From: Littorina saxatilis
Taxonomy: Eukaryota > Mollusca > Gastropoda > Littorinimorpha > Littorinidae
Reading direction: 5' to 3'
Assembly (NCBI RefSeq): GCF_037325665.1
Contig: NC_090251.1
Span: 22,676,898 to 22,740,897 of the forward strand
Length of the DNA: 64,000 bases
Under the pieces are notes generated by a model. It saw nothing but the letters and a program-made list of their open reading frames with translations, made no database searches and had not been told where the DNA came from. Below, in pieces: positions 1-10,632 of this stretch (the first letter of the stretch is position 1; each line of letters starts with the position of its first letter). The position numbers and the translations under genes are program-made.

Positions 1-670
1 GAATGATATCCCCGGACGGTTTTTAAAAAAAGTTTTGATAAAGGTCTTTGATGACGTCATATCCGGCTTTTTGTAAAAGTTGAAGCGGCACTGTCACACC
101 CTCATTTTCAAATCAAATTGATTGAAATTTTAGCAAAGCAATCTTCGACGAAGGCCGAACTTTAGTATTGCATTTCAGCTTGGTGGCTTAAAAAATAATT
201 AATGAATTTGGTAATTAAAAATCAGAAACTTGTCATTAACAATTTTTTTTAAACGATCAAAAAACAATTTCATCTTATTCTTCGTCCTTTTTGGATTCCA
301 AAAACATATACATAGTTATATTTGGATTACAAACAAGCTCTGAAAAATAAAAATATGAAAATTATGATTAAAATTAATTGTCCGAAATCGATTTAGAAAC
401 AATTTCATCTTATTCCTTGTCGGTCCCCGATTCACAAAACATATAGTGGATTAAAAACAAACTCAGTACACTAAAAAGAATAGAGATACAGAAAAGCGCG
501 ACCATTACCGCACTATTCTGGCTTGTCGATTTCACTGCCTTTGCCATGAGCGGTGGACTGACGAAACTACGAGTATGCGGTCTTGGTGAAAAAATGCAGT
601 ACGTTCAGTTTCATTCTGTGAGTTTGACAGCTTGACTAAATGTTGTTATTTTGCCTTACGCGACTTGTTG
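1..670 (-). repeat. HINE/DINE-like repeat, truncated by window edge
   Basis: This is a reverse-orientation copy of the family seen in tandem at 38,091-40,735. Shared landmarks are the inverse of ATGACGTCATATCCGGCTTT, AAGCCACCAAGCTGAAATGC, a run near 490-620 matching the GACCGTATACTCGTAGCATC block, and the terminal GCCTTACGCGACTTG at about 655-669. The microsatellite end of the element lies left of position 1. No coding capacity is seen. From 671 to 1,338 I see no gene; this is presumably BORA intron or upstream sequence. Confidence 0.8.
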
Positions 671-1338
671 TTCCTGTATCAGTGTATACCATAAACTTTT
701 TTGTTTTTGAATAAAAACAAATATTAAATAAACAAGCACACACACAGTGAGTGAGTGACTCACAGTGCAGCATATGACATCTGAATTTATCTTACCTGCC
801 TTACCCTTTGAATGTTGAATGTTCCATTGTTTTTATACATGTGTTTTTGTGTATGTTCTCTGAGCCCTTCACAGTCACACACACATTATAGTTTTTCGAT
901 TAAGTCCGTAAAAATATCTAGTTGGGTTGTATTGTACTCAAAATGTGATTAAAGATGTTTAAAAAAACAAAAACAAAAGTCCGTAACTTTATCTGCATTG
1001 GTACAAATCTGGCAGGACATTTTGGGCTGAAAACAGTTCCGATGGTATGCATGGTATTGATAACGGCTATTTTCAGGGTTAATTGCTTTGTGTGACCTCC
1101 TTGGTGAATTACTAGTTCTGTACTACATGTACATAATACTACATTTTTTTTGCGTCTTCTTCTAGTGCATACATGATGCATGGATGCACAGTTTTGGGAG
1201 CCCTGTATTCTTTTTGCCTTCTGGGTGATACCAGTTTATAATACAAGCTGATCTTGTGCGGTCACTGGTATGATATCTCTGAGGAGCCTGTGTAAATACA
1301 CACATGAAGATGAACTTGTTGTTGCCCTTTATGTGCAG

Positions 1339-1430
1339 GAGACATTTCAGTGGAACCTGGAGCACATAGCAGAACTGCGACCGATCCACATTGATGAAAA
1401 GGAAATACGACGACAGATGTCGCAACACAG
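1339..1430 (+). CDS. BORA: BORA exon a (Aurora-A docking F-x-W)
   Basis: The acceptor is TTTATGTGCAG and the donor GTACCG. The exon starts in phase 0 and ends with two bases over. It encodes ETFQWNLEHIAELRPIHIDE and continues KEIRRQMSQH. The F-Q-W triplet aligns with human F56/W58, known to contact Aurora-A. Confidence 0.88.
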
Positions 1431-4400
1431 GTACCGCACTTTATTATCAAGGAATAATCGGCCACAAGAAATGTGTGCACATAGTTTTCTTTGATTAGAG
1501 GTTGACATTTTCACGAGAGAAATATCTCCAGACACAATTGTATTTTATGTTGCTGTCAATGTCATCTCAGAACTTCTTCTTTTAAATCACACCCATGCAT
1601 TTCTGTTCATTGTTTTTGCATCGTGCTTTGCAGGTGTCCCTATGTGTGTGTATGATTTAGAAGCTATCAGTATCAGTGTCAAAATAAGATCACCTTTCAT
1701 TTTTAACTCGCATGCGAAGCAAAAGTGAGTCTATGTACTCACCCGAGTCGTCCGTCCGTCCGTCCATCCGGACGGACGTCCGGAAAACTTTAACGTTGGA
1801 TATTTCTTGGACACTATTCAGTCTATCAGTACCAAATTTGGCAAGATGGTGTATGATGACAAGGCCCCAAAAAACATACATAGCATCTTGACCTTGCTTC
1901 AAGGTCAAGGTCGCAGGGGCCATAAATGTTGCCTAAAAAACAGCTATTTTTCACATTTTTCCCATTTTCTCTGAAGTTTTTGAGATTCAATACCTCACCT
2001 ATATATGATATATAGGGCAAAGTAAGCCCCATCTTTTGATACCAGTTTGGTTTACCTTGCTTCAAGGTCAAGGTCACAGGAGCTCTTCAAAGTTGGATTG
2101 TATACATATTTTGAAATGACCTTGACCCTGAACTATGGAAGATAACTGTTTCAAACTTAAAAATTATGTGGGGCACATGTTATGCTTTCATCATGAGACA
2201 CATTTGGTCACATATGATCAAGTTCAAGGTCACTTTGACCCTTATGAAATGTGACCAAAATAAGGTAGTGAACCACTAAAAGTGACCATATCTCATGGTA
2301 GAAAGAGCCAATAAGCACCATTGTACTTCCTATGTCTTGAATTAACAGCTTTGTGTTGCATGACCTTGGATGACCTTGACCTTGGGTCAAGGTCACATGT
2401 ATTTTGGTAGGAAAAATGTGTAAAGCATGTGAGTCGTATGGGCTTTGCCCTTCTTGTTTTGCATGAATTGAATCCGTGCAAGCCTTACACCTGTTTGTGA
2501 ACGGCAAATAATGATACCTGTATCGTGTGCAGCCCGGATGAAGAGGCAGAGCTGCGAGCACAAAGAGCCATCGACTACTACTTCCAACATCACATGGTGG
2601 CACCCTCCCCTTGGTCAGAGACTCCCCCTCCACACGTCTTACCTGTCACACCTGCCTATGGTCAAAGTAAGTCCTGTGCCAGTGACTGTCACTGTGTGGT
2701 TCCCTCTGAGAGGACAGAAGGTTAGTCGGTCCTCCAGTGAAAATATTTATAGGTTCAAATGTTCTGGGATTTCCTGAACAGGCCAAACAAATGGCCTGAA
2801 TGGCGGGGTAAAAACGGTCATACACGTACAACTCCACTTGTGCTCAAAACATGAGTGAACGTGGGAGTCTAAGCCCATGAACGAAGAAGAGGAAGAAGAA
2901 TCGGAAACAACCATCTAATTTGTTTTAGCTTGATCAAATTTGTATTACCTTCTCTTTCACTGGCTTCAGTCCACCATTTCCTATCTGTTTGCATGTGTTG
3001 CCTGCGATATGACTCAAACCAAGCTTTGGGACAGATTGTTAGCAGATGTTCTTTTCTAGGATTGATAAGTGTTACCTGTAGGGTCAGTGACTAAGATGGG
3101 GGAGGGAGGCTGGCTTGAGGAGGAAGAGGCAATTAGGTTAGAATGTCGACCAGTGTTTTCTTTTATTTGTCTTGAGTTTCTCTTCTCCCACTTGATGTTT
3201 GTAAACCATTACATTTTTGTTTACTTTTGTTTTTGGCGCAGGTTACTTTGGGCTAATGGAAGAAACTCCCAACGACAAACAAGGCTCCATACAGAAAGAA
3301 CTGAAGCAGACTAAGAATGCAAGTGACAGTAAGTCATTTGATAATGAACAGTTTCTTTACTAGTTTTAGTAACCCCAAGGATCCCCACAAATATTGTGTC
3401 TTGAGTGGTTGAATTCCTCCTCTGCAGAACTTTAGAAGGTTCCGCCAACGCCTGGAAAACTTCGGAGCCTTTCACAAAAGTGTTATTTGTCATTTCGGTT
3501 AGATTTACTTCGTTAATTTACTTTGTCAATGATCCAGCAGAACATTGTGTCGTCATCAAAGTTCAGTCAAGAGTATATTCTTGTCTGTTCCTTATGGAAA
3601 GGTAGCAGTTTTTTGGTTGGTTGCAGTGCCATTGTTTGATCGCTTAACTAGACATCATCTGTGGCATTGTGTGTGATTATACGATTTCAACCTGAAAAGC
3701 AGTTCTGACACAGGGTATGGCTTGGGCGTCGGTCATCGGTCTTTTGCCTAGGTAAATTCGGAAAAGACCGATAGATAAATGTCTCAGTCAGTCAACGGAC
3801 CGATTTTCTAAAAAAAAAATTGTAAAATGGTTACTGAAATCGGAAATAGCTGGAACGAAATCAAAATTCGGAAGAATTCCGCAAAAATTGGAAGGGTTGG
3901 TAGCTTTTTAGGTTACATTTTTTAATTAGTTTCAATCAAATGCATCACATTTAGCACAACTTTGAATGAAGAAACAAGAACAAGAAAGTTCAAAATCAAA
4001 TGCAATTTTTTTCCCCTCACAATTTACTGTACATTATCTTCATGAAATGAAACAACCTCTTCAAGACATTGTGCCTTCAGTCTTCTGAAATTCTGCCAGA
4101 AGAAGGTTGCATAAACCGAAATATTGCAACTAACTATTGGTTTTTGATCTTTATGATTCTCTATTCTTCATTGTTTTTGTCCTCCCTTTAATTAAACAAT
4201 TCTCACAACAGCTCTGTAACTGAAATAAGTTTCTCCTCACTGCTGTAATGCATAATGCGCAGTCCCGAGGCGGCAAAAAAGCTTCTTTTTTTGTTGTTGA
4301 CTGATTGATTTGCAAAATGACTGGTTGCTTCATGGCCGAGTCAGTCAATGGACCTATAGTGGACAAAACCCAAGCCAACCCCTGCTGACATTACACAATA

Positions 4401-7400
4401 AAGCTTAAAGAAGTGTGTCCCACTCTTTTGAGGTTTAGTGCGCCCCGAGACACACAAATAGCTGTTAATTACTCGGCTGATTATCACAGTGTTACGATTG
4501 TGAGTTTAGGACATGCGTTTTATATGTTTAAGTTTTTGTGTGTGTTCCTTTTCAGAATCCTCTCAGACTTTGCTGACACTGCCTGTGGACTTTGACATGG
4601 AAAAAGTATTAGGTAGGGTTATAATTATTCTTCTAGTTCTTAAGGCTAAGTTATTTAATCTTTAGTGGCTTTTCAACATCTGTTGTTTAAATGCTAGATT
4701 TCTACACACAAAAGTTGAACATTTGGTATGTTCTGTGCCTGCTGATGAAGTAGTCGATAGATCACTTCCAGCTCAGCTGTGCAAAACATACAGCAAGGAT
4801 GTCGCATGAAGTCAGCAGTCCGTGCAACACCTAAACTTATCAAATTGCTGGGGTGGGTAGATAGCACAGTTTGTAGTGGCACTGGCTGGAAACCAGTGTT
4901 TCATCAGTGAAAGTCTCAGGGCTTGGAAAATACTCATGCAGAGAACAATTTTTTTCAATCAATCAATCAATATGAAGCTTATATAGCGCGTATTCCGTGG
5001 GTACAGTTCTAAGCGCTTGTCGAAGAGTTGTCAACACAGAGTTAAAATCAGAGACTAGGTTCTGTCGCCCAAATGATCTCAAATGGAATTCCCAAAGGAC
5101 AATAACATTTTTTTTTTTATTATAAAAAAAAACTTTGCTTTATTCTGGCCATAGACCATTTATCCTGGACCGCCAACTAGCTCTCTCTCCGCTCTTTCTC
5201 TCTATTACGAGACAGCGGCCTCTCGCATTTAGGAACCTACGCTTACAAGCCTTTCAGAAATCAGGGGGACGTGATATCCGGTGTCGATTGTAAACATGGA
5301 CGAAGTTGCCGAGGTAAGTTCTGAAAATGCTAAAATAAACTTAGCAAAAGTGCATATGGAACATGTTTTTCGATGAGTTTTGTTAAGGTTAGTTTGGAGT
5401 TTGGGAAAATCCAGTTCATTGTCACCTCCCATTGTCACAAATAACTGGAGCATGCTTTCTTTTCACTGTCTTCGAATCGCTGGCCTTTCAAACCGGACGC
5501 GACACGCCCCTGAAAGTCGAGAGTCGTAACCTCGAAGGGTCACTTGACGAGTTGGCTGTCCAGGCTATTTGGTCTACGTTCTGGCAGAACTGGTTAACTT
5601 GTGGACGATAGAGAAAGATGACACCAATAACAGCCTTAATCTTTTAATAAATTGTAGAAGCTTTTTAGTTTCAGCAAATTTGCCACACACAAAAATATAA
5701 TATTCTAGAAACACCCTTATGTACACTGATGCAAGGAAAATAAGTCTTAGAGCTTTTGGTTAGCAGGAGTTACCACTCACATTGCTGAGACAGTGCGAAC
5801 CAACTGTTATGGTTTGTACATTTTTGGACTGTGAGTTTTGTTTTGTTTTTGTTATTAACCCTTACGCTGCCAATCAAAACTTGCGTATGTGCATTCCTGA
5901 CTGCCAGGGAATATTGGAGTTCGGGGTGTAATAATTCACAAAAATTCTAGTTCCAAACTGGCAGTAGGTAGGTAAGTAAAACCTATGTTATTTTTAAGGG
6001 AAATTGAACCAAGAATCTGTTTTTAGTGTCTAATCATGGAAATAATAATTAGTTTGGCTTATAATGATGTTTAAATATGAACTTTTGAAAAATCAGTCCG
6101 GCGCATCTTCCGGTGCCTGTGGATCAAACACAGGTGGCTGTTTTGCTCGCTCCAAGAAAGGATTATAATCACTATCATCTACCTGTTTGCAACGAATCGT
6201 CCGAAAGAAGATCTCCCCCTTCCCCTGTCAGTATCCATAGTCATTTGCACCCCCTGTAGCGTCAGTCCGGCTTTGTTTTTCCCTACCGTAGCCCGATCGA
6301 CTTCCACCGTTTGCCATTTTGACGAGTCGAGATTTCTCTCCCCTATCCTGTCGCCAAGGCCGAAAATAGCCTTCAGACGCAAAACTGCATCACCATTTAT
6401 GTTTATTCATGAGAATGAGGTATCCTACCAAGCCATTGGCTGCTATTTTTGTGTCAGCAGTGACATTGCACTTCTGGAAAATCCCGGAACCGTCAAGACG
6501 GGTAAACCCGTCCTAAGGCGCTGCGGCTGCACAAGCGCAGGACGGGTATACCCGTCCTAAGGCAGGCAAGTGGTTAAAGTTGCTTATCAGACAGCTGCAC
6601 ACAGATATTGAAGGAAAGTTGTTTTAACTTGAATTTTGTTGCAGTTTTGAGCTTAATGGTGTTGCTTTGCAGTTTTGACCTGAACACTTTTGCTGTTGCT
6701 TATCAGTATGTTGTGTGCACAGGTGACTACCTGACATACCAGGAGGGAGAAGACAATAGCGGAAGGGACAGTATGAGCTCTTCATCGCTGAGACGCAAAC
6801 TCTTTTTCAATGCTGATACCAGCTCTATCCTCAGCCCTGTCAGGTACCCTCTAAACACAAACATGTTATGTTGAAGTCCATGCGTGTGTGGGTGTTTTGT
6901 AATGAAGTAAAGCATGTATTTTAATGTTTCTCGATTACCTGAATAAGGAGGGGTCCGTCTGCAGTAAATTAAAATCACTTTATTAACAAGAAACCCTATC
7001 AGTTATACAGTAAACTATCACAATATCGCGGTCTTTGGGGTCAAAAGAATTAGACCGTGATATGTAATATGTATTCACATTTTCTAACATTTATGTTTTA
7101 GCTGACCTACTGCATGTCCAGGGTTTACCCCTTGAACAAGAAATTACTCTCTTGGACTTGTACAACAGGCCTCAAGGTTCACACTACTTCATCCCAACTC
7201 CACGTACACCACTGTGTTGAAGTGAATTAGTATTTCATTTGTTATAGATCTAAGAACTTTCTATTTTGTTTGGCTGTATTCTTCTTAAACCCTGTGCATG
7301 GCCAATTTTTTCGAGAGCCCATTACTGTGGTGATCTAGGTCACGCTTTAATGGACCTGTGTGCTTGTTGCAGGACAGGACAAAGATCCCCAGACCATGTG

Positions 7401-8285
7401 TCAGCCGCCCTGTGCACCCCGCCACACCCCAAGAAAAGCACGCCTGAGTGGGAGAGAGGGTCACCCATAAACACTCCATCTTCTGTAAGTGTCTCCCTCA
7501 CACTGCTTGTGCTTTTCAGCTCTCATGCCTGTGTGCAAGTCTTCTCACTTCTTCTTTGTTCGTGGGCTGAAACTCCCACGTTCACTCATGTTTTTGCACG
7601 AGTTGGTTTTTACCCTGCCATTCAGGCAGCCATTCACCGCTTTCCAGGGAAGGCATGCTTGGTATTTCTGTGTTTCTATAACCCACCGTATGCAAGTAAA
7701 GTTTTATTTCTATGCAGGGATTGTGCTAGCTTTTCAAAACCCACTTGCGGCAAATGCAACGAAGGGGAAAAATGCGTCACCGAGCAATGTTTTTGTATTT
7801 ATGCACGAGAGTTGTTTTCATCGCCAAAGATGTAATAATCATACAACACAAGCTTAAGATTTGGTGTGTCTTATAGCCAAGGGTATGCTGTTCATATGCA
7901 TGGCATCTATGCATCGTGATGAAAAAGCAACAACGTGTCAGCAAGTTTTCAAAAAAGCAATATTCATGCATCAACACAATTTTCGTTTAAGTCTGTTCAA
8001 TTTACAAACAACGATCTTGCCTGTAGATACTGTGTGCTTAATGCTTTATAATTAACATGTTACAAATTTATATTTGAATTTCAAATGGCACTTTAACGCT
8101 TTATATGCGTTCCTCATCTTTTTTTAGATTTTGACTGCAATATGATTTTTTTCATTCCTGCAATCAGGTGCAGTTTTCATCGAGTCCCATTCATGGACCC
8201 TTAGAGGGAGACTACTTCAGAGCCTCATTTGATCATGATGGGCTGGCATCTCCAGAGTTGTCTCCTATTACTGAGAAACACAAAG
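1339..8285 (+). CDS. BORA: Protein aurora borealis (BORA), N-terminal exons, partial
   Basis: BORA is a mitotic cofactor. After phosphorylation by cyclin-A/CDK it binds Aurora-A and lets it phosphorylate PLK1, which drives mitotic entry in the cytoplasm and at centrosomes. Seven exons (1339-1430, 2533-2666, 3242-3328, 4556-4612, 6723-6843, 7373-7484, 8168-8285) join with consistent phases and AG/GT borders. The order of conserved blocks matches human BORA as I recall it: FQWNLEHIAELRPIHID (human FRWSIDQLAVINPVEID), AIDYYFQHHMVAPSPW (AIEEFFTKDVIVPSPW), QTLLTLPVDFDMEKVLGDY (QTLLSLPVDFNLENILGDY), SSSSLRRKLFF and QFSSSPI. The N-terminal exon(s) before F-x-W lie upstream of the window. The C-terminal half, including the usual phosphodegron, is not located with confidence. 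The introns are full of transposons, but no exon read here is broken. The family call is firm; exact exon edges are inferred from splice consensus. Confidence 0.9.
1706..2458 (+). repeat. AAGGTCA-rich interspersed repeat, copy 1
   Basis: The element starts ACTCGCATGCGAAGC and ends GGGCTTTGCCCTTCTTG. It is nearly identical to 8,983-9,769 except that about 49 bp near its right end are missing. Both ends carry GACTCACATGC-like sequence in inverse orientation. About ten AAGGTCA/TGACCTT heptamers lie inside, several as direct or inverted pairs. It has no open frame of note and lies in a BORA intron. Confidence 0.85.
2533..2666 (+). CDS. BORA: BORA exon b (SPW phosphosite region)
   Basis: The acceptor is CGTGTGCAG and the donor GTAAGTCC. 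The exon encodes PDEEAELRAQRAIDYYFQHH followed by MVAPSPWSETPPPHV. The APSPW stretch aligns with human VPSPW, whose serine (S112) is the CDK site needed for Aurora-A activation. The exon ends one base into a codon completed by the next exon. Confidence 0.9.
2768..2905 (+). repeat. 3' part of tRNA-derived SINE
   Basis: The segment contains GGCGGGGTAAAAACGGTC and a GTGGGAGTCTAAGCCCATGA stretch, and ends in GAAGAAGAGGAAGAAGAA. It is the 3' domain and GAA-rich tail of the SINE present almost in full (minus strand) at 22,557-22,935. Confidence 0.75.
3242..3328 (+). CDS. BORA: BORA exon c
   Basis: The acceptor is TTTGGCGCAG and the donor GTAAGTCA. The exon encodes YFGLMEETPNDKQGSIQKEL followed by KQTKNASD. 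It is a variable linker in the family. It is assigned by its position, its splice sites and phases that match both neighbours. A T-P dipeptide is present, but equivalence to a human site is not shown. Confidence 0.75.
3711..4384. mobile_element. MITE with imperfect TIRs and 6 bp target duplication
   Basis: The left end CAGGGTATGGCTTGGGC and the right end CCCAAGCCAACCCCTG are imperfect inverted repeats. The flanks CTGACA (3705-3710) and CTGACA (4385-4390) form a direct repeat. The 674 bp interior is AT-rich with no transposase frame. The superfamily is unassigned: the CAGGG termini recall hAT elements, but a 6 bp duplication is not the usual hAT length. Confidence 0.65.
4556..4612 (+). CDS. 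BORA: BORA exon d (QTLLTLPVDF block)
   Basis: This 57 bp exon has acceptor TTCCTTTTCAG and donor GTAGGG. It encodes SSQTLLTLPVDFDMEKVL, almost identical to the human QTLLSLPVDFNLENIL block, and leaves one base that completes a Gly codon in the next exon. Confidence 0.92.
4955..5105 (-). repeat. LINE/SINE 3' end with CAAT tail
   Basis: CAATCAATCAATCAATATG is followed by GCTTATATAGCGCGTATTCC and TAAGCGCTTG. This block is familiar as the 3' end of molluscan non-LTR elements, here in minus orientation. The related word GGCTCTAAGCGCATTACA occurs near 42,818. Confidence 0.5.
5855..6577 (-). mobile_element. piggyBac-like non-autonomous element
   Basis: TTAA at 5855-5858 and TTAA at 6574-6577 flank termini ACCCTTACGCTGCC and (inverse) ACCACTTGCCTGCC. 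A TTAA target site is the piggyBac hallmark. A short minus-strand open stretch inside (about 6179-6382) reads IFGLGDRIGERNLDSSKW and could be a remnant of the transposase N-terminus, but no catalytic part remains. The motif GACGGGTA(A/T)ACCCGTCCTAA occurs twice near the right end, flanking a GC-rich spacer. Confidence 0.65.
6723..6843 (+). CDS. BORA: BORA exon e (SSSLRRKLFF block)
   Basis: The acceptor is TGTGCACAG and the donor GTACCC. The exon encodes GDYLTYQEGEDNSGRDSMSS followed by SSLRRKLFFNADTSSILSPV. The SSSSLRRKLF motif is diagnostic of BORA. Confidence 0.92.
7373..7484 (+). CDS. BORA: BORA exon f
   Basis: The acceptor is GCTTGTTGCAG and the donor GTAAGTGT. The split arginine codon joins the previous exon. 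The exon encodes TGQRSPDHVSAALCTPPHPK followed by KSTPEWERGSPINTPSS, rich in S/T-P dipeptides as expected for this CDK-regulated protein. It ends in phase 0. Confidence 0.82.
7549..7690 (-). repeat. tRNA-derived SINE fragment
   Basis: GGGCTGAAACTCCCACGTTC, TTTTTGCACGAG and TATAACCCACCG show the 3' half of the SINE family seen at 22,557-22,935, in the BORA intron just after exon f. Confidence 0.75.
8168..8285 (+). CDS. BORA: BORA exon g (QFSSSPI block), last certain exon
   Basis: The acceptor is CTGCAATCAG and the donor GTTGGTG. The exon encodes VQFSSSPIHGPLEGDYFRAS followed by FDHDGLASPELSPITEKHK. It matches the human GQFSSSPI segment, roughly residue 250. It ends one base into a codon, so the next true exon must begin with two bases of a split codon. 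Confidence 0.85.
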
Positions 8286-8484
8286 GTTGGTGTAGATTAT
8301 GCTTGGTGATATAGCTTTCTGTTTTTGTCATACTTGACTGGAAGGTCACCAGGCATTTTTTGTCCTCAGACCTTCCTTCCTTTTACTGGTTGTTTTGACA
8401 AAAAGAAAGAATCCCCCCCACTTCAAACCATGTGGTTATGAGAGAGAAAACAAAATTCAACTTAAATGTCTAAGTCTGTACATA

Positions 8485-10446
8485 CAGTAGAACTCCTCCT
8501 TAGCGACCCCCCTGTTTACGACCACCCCCTTTTTACGACCGATTTTGCTACCACGGATGCATTCTACTATATAATGAACCCCCAGTGAACGACTCGCCCC
8601 AAAACGCGACTTACGACCGAGCTTTTGGGGATGAATTACGACTTTCGCGCATTTGTAGTCGAGCAGACGAAAACAATACATCATAACATGGCGGCTCTTG
8701 CTCCTCGAACTATCGCGAGACGAAAAAAACAACTAAATCTCGCGCACGATAGAATCCGCGGCGACTTCCTTAGGAGTCGGGAAGACACAAATCCTGTGTA
8801 TCGTCAAGGATAATGACCCAAAACGCGACTTACGACCGAGCTTTTTGGGAGGATTTACGACTTTTGCGCAAATTTCGAGCAGACGGAAACGCAACATGGC
8901 GGCTCTCGCTCCTCCAACTATCGCGAGAAGAAATAAAAACAAAATCTCGCGCGCGCGAGATCCTGATACATCCGGGTTTTTGACTCACATGCGAAGCAAA
9001 AGTGAGTCTATGTACTCACCCGAGTCGTCCGTCCGTCCGTCCGGAAAACTTTAACGTTGGATATTTCTTGGACACTATTCAGTCTATCAGTACCAAATTT
9101 GGCAAGATGGTGTATGACGACAAGGCCCCAAAAAACATACATAGCATCTTGACCTTGCTTCAAGGTCAAGGTCGCAGGGGCCATAAATGTTGCCTAAAAA
9201 ACAGCTATTTTTCACATTTTTCCCATTTTCTCTGAAGTTTTTGAGATTCAATACCTCACCTATATATGATATATAGGGCAAAGTAAGCCCCATCTTTTGA
9301 TACCAGTTTGGTTTACCTTGCTTCAAGGTCAAGGTCACAGGAGTTCTTCAAAGTTGGATTGTATACATATTTTGAAGTGACCTTGACCCTGAACTATGGA
9401 AGATAACTGTTTCAAACTTAAAAATTATGTGGGGCACATGTTATGCTTTCATCATGAGACACATTTGGTCACATATGATCAAGGTCAAGGTCACTTTGAC
9501 CCTTATGAAATGTGACCAAAATAAGGTAGTGAACCACTAAAAGTGACCATATCTCATGGTAGAAAGAGCCAATAAGCACCATTGTACTTCCTATGTCTTG
9601 AATTAACAGCTTTGTGTTGCATGACCTTGGATGACCTTGACCTTGGGTCAAGGTCACATGTATTTTGGTAGGAAAAATGTGTAAAGCAGTTCTTAGTGTA
9701 TGATGTCATTGCTAGGTTTAAAGGTCAAGGTCAAGCATGTGAGTCGTATGGGCTTTGCCCTTCTTGTTTCTGCATGCTATCTTGTCACGACGACTGTCTT
9801 GTTGACAAACGAAGATTCGCGAAAGAAAAAGAAAAGCGCCGACTCTTGAGTAGAGAGCTAATAAAGTAATCGCTAATCGAGCGAAGTGGCAATCCGCGGT
9901 GACTTCCTTGGGAGTCGGGAATACGAAAATCCTGTGTGTCGTCAAGGATAATGACTCCGTGTTATCTAGATGGTGAGAAGGATAGCGAAGCGAAAGTACG
10001 CAAAGAGAGGAGCCTGTACGAAGACCTCAACGATCGTGGTCAAGTTTAGCGATGCAAGGCGACGAATCATTCATATGAGCGGAAAGATGATGCGGGAGAA
10101 AAGTCGTTATGCTTTCTATCGAGTTAGGACATTCGGATTTTACTGGTTGCGTCACAATGTCAAATGTGCTTCACTCAGCGGGGAGCGAGCATTACGCCAT
10201 GAGTAAATTTTCTTTGAAATTTGAGTTCAAGTTGTTCTGCTGTAATGTGTTTGGGTGTGTGTGTGTGTGTGTTTTGATATGACAGTAAACAGCAACTGTG
10301 TGTTTGTGTGTAAACATGACAGTACACACACTGCAACCAAATTCATGACCGACCGGCCAAAAACTCAAACCCCCCTTTTAAGACCCCCCCTTTTTACGAC
10401 CTAATTTTCAAGGTTTTTCCAAAGTCGTAAACGGGGGGTTCTACTG
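8485..10446. mobile_element. Tigger/pogo-like DNA transposon remnant with nested repeat
   Basis: The left terminus CAGTAGAACTCCTCC and right terminus GGGGGGTTCTACTG are inverted and flanked by TA (8483-8484, 10447-10448), the Tc1/mariner-pogo target. The interior has repeated blocks around AACATGGCGGCTCTTGCTCC (about 8590-8820 and 8816-8950) and GACTTCCTTAGGAGTCGGGA (about 8763, again near 9901). A short frame near 9970-10206 starts MVRRIAKRKYAKRG; it is basic but not recognisable as a full transposase. The AAGGTCA-rich repeat at 8983-9769 is inserted inside. Confidence 0.7.
8983..9769 (+). repeat. AAGGTCA-rich interspersed repeat, copy 2
   Basis: This longer copy of the repeat at 1706-2458 is nested in the Tigger-like element. 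It retains the stretch GTGTATGATGTCATTGCTAG and the extra AAAGGTCAAGGTCAAG absent from copy 1. Over shared sequence the copies differ at only a handful of positions, implying recent spread. Confidence 0.85.
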
Positions 10447-10555
10447 TACTTCATAATAAGATGCACACTGAGTTTTGGATGTGATATTACACACGAGTTC
10501 TCTGAGTATTTTCCCCTGGACCTAGGTAGCTGTTGATTCTTTTGTACTGTTTCAG

Positions 10556-10572
10556 CTGGGCCAAAGAATGTG
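10556..10572 (+). other. possible 17 bp micro-exon (BORA?)
   Basis: TACTGTTTCAG precedes CTGGGCCAAAGAATGTG, which is followed by GTATGTT. Its two leading bases would complete the codon left open by the last certain BORA exon and give A-G-P-K-N-V, ending in phase 0. Chance occurrence is easily possible. Confidence 0.15.
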
Positions 10573-10632
10573 GTATGTTAAAACAACCACGGTAGAAAGA
10601 TATACGATACCGTATGATTGGTTAAAGTCTTT

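Noticed and set aside
1162-1494. Several short open frames on both strands around BORA exon a
   Set aside because: They are shadows or run-ons of the real exon; only 1339-1430 has splice sites and family similarity.
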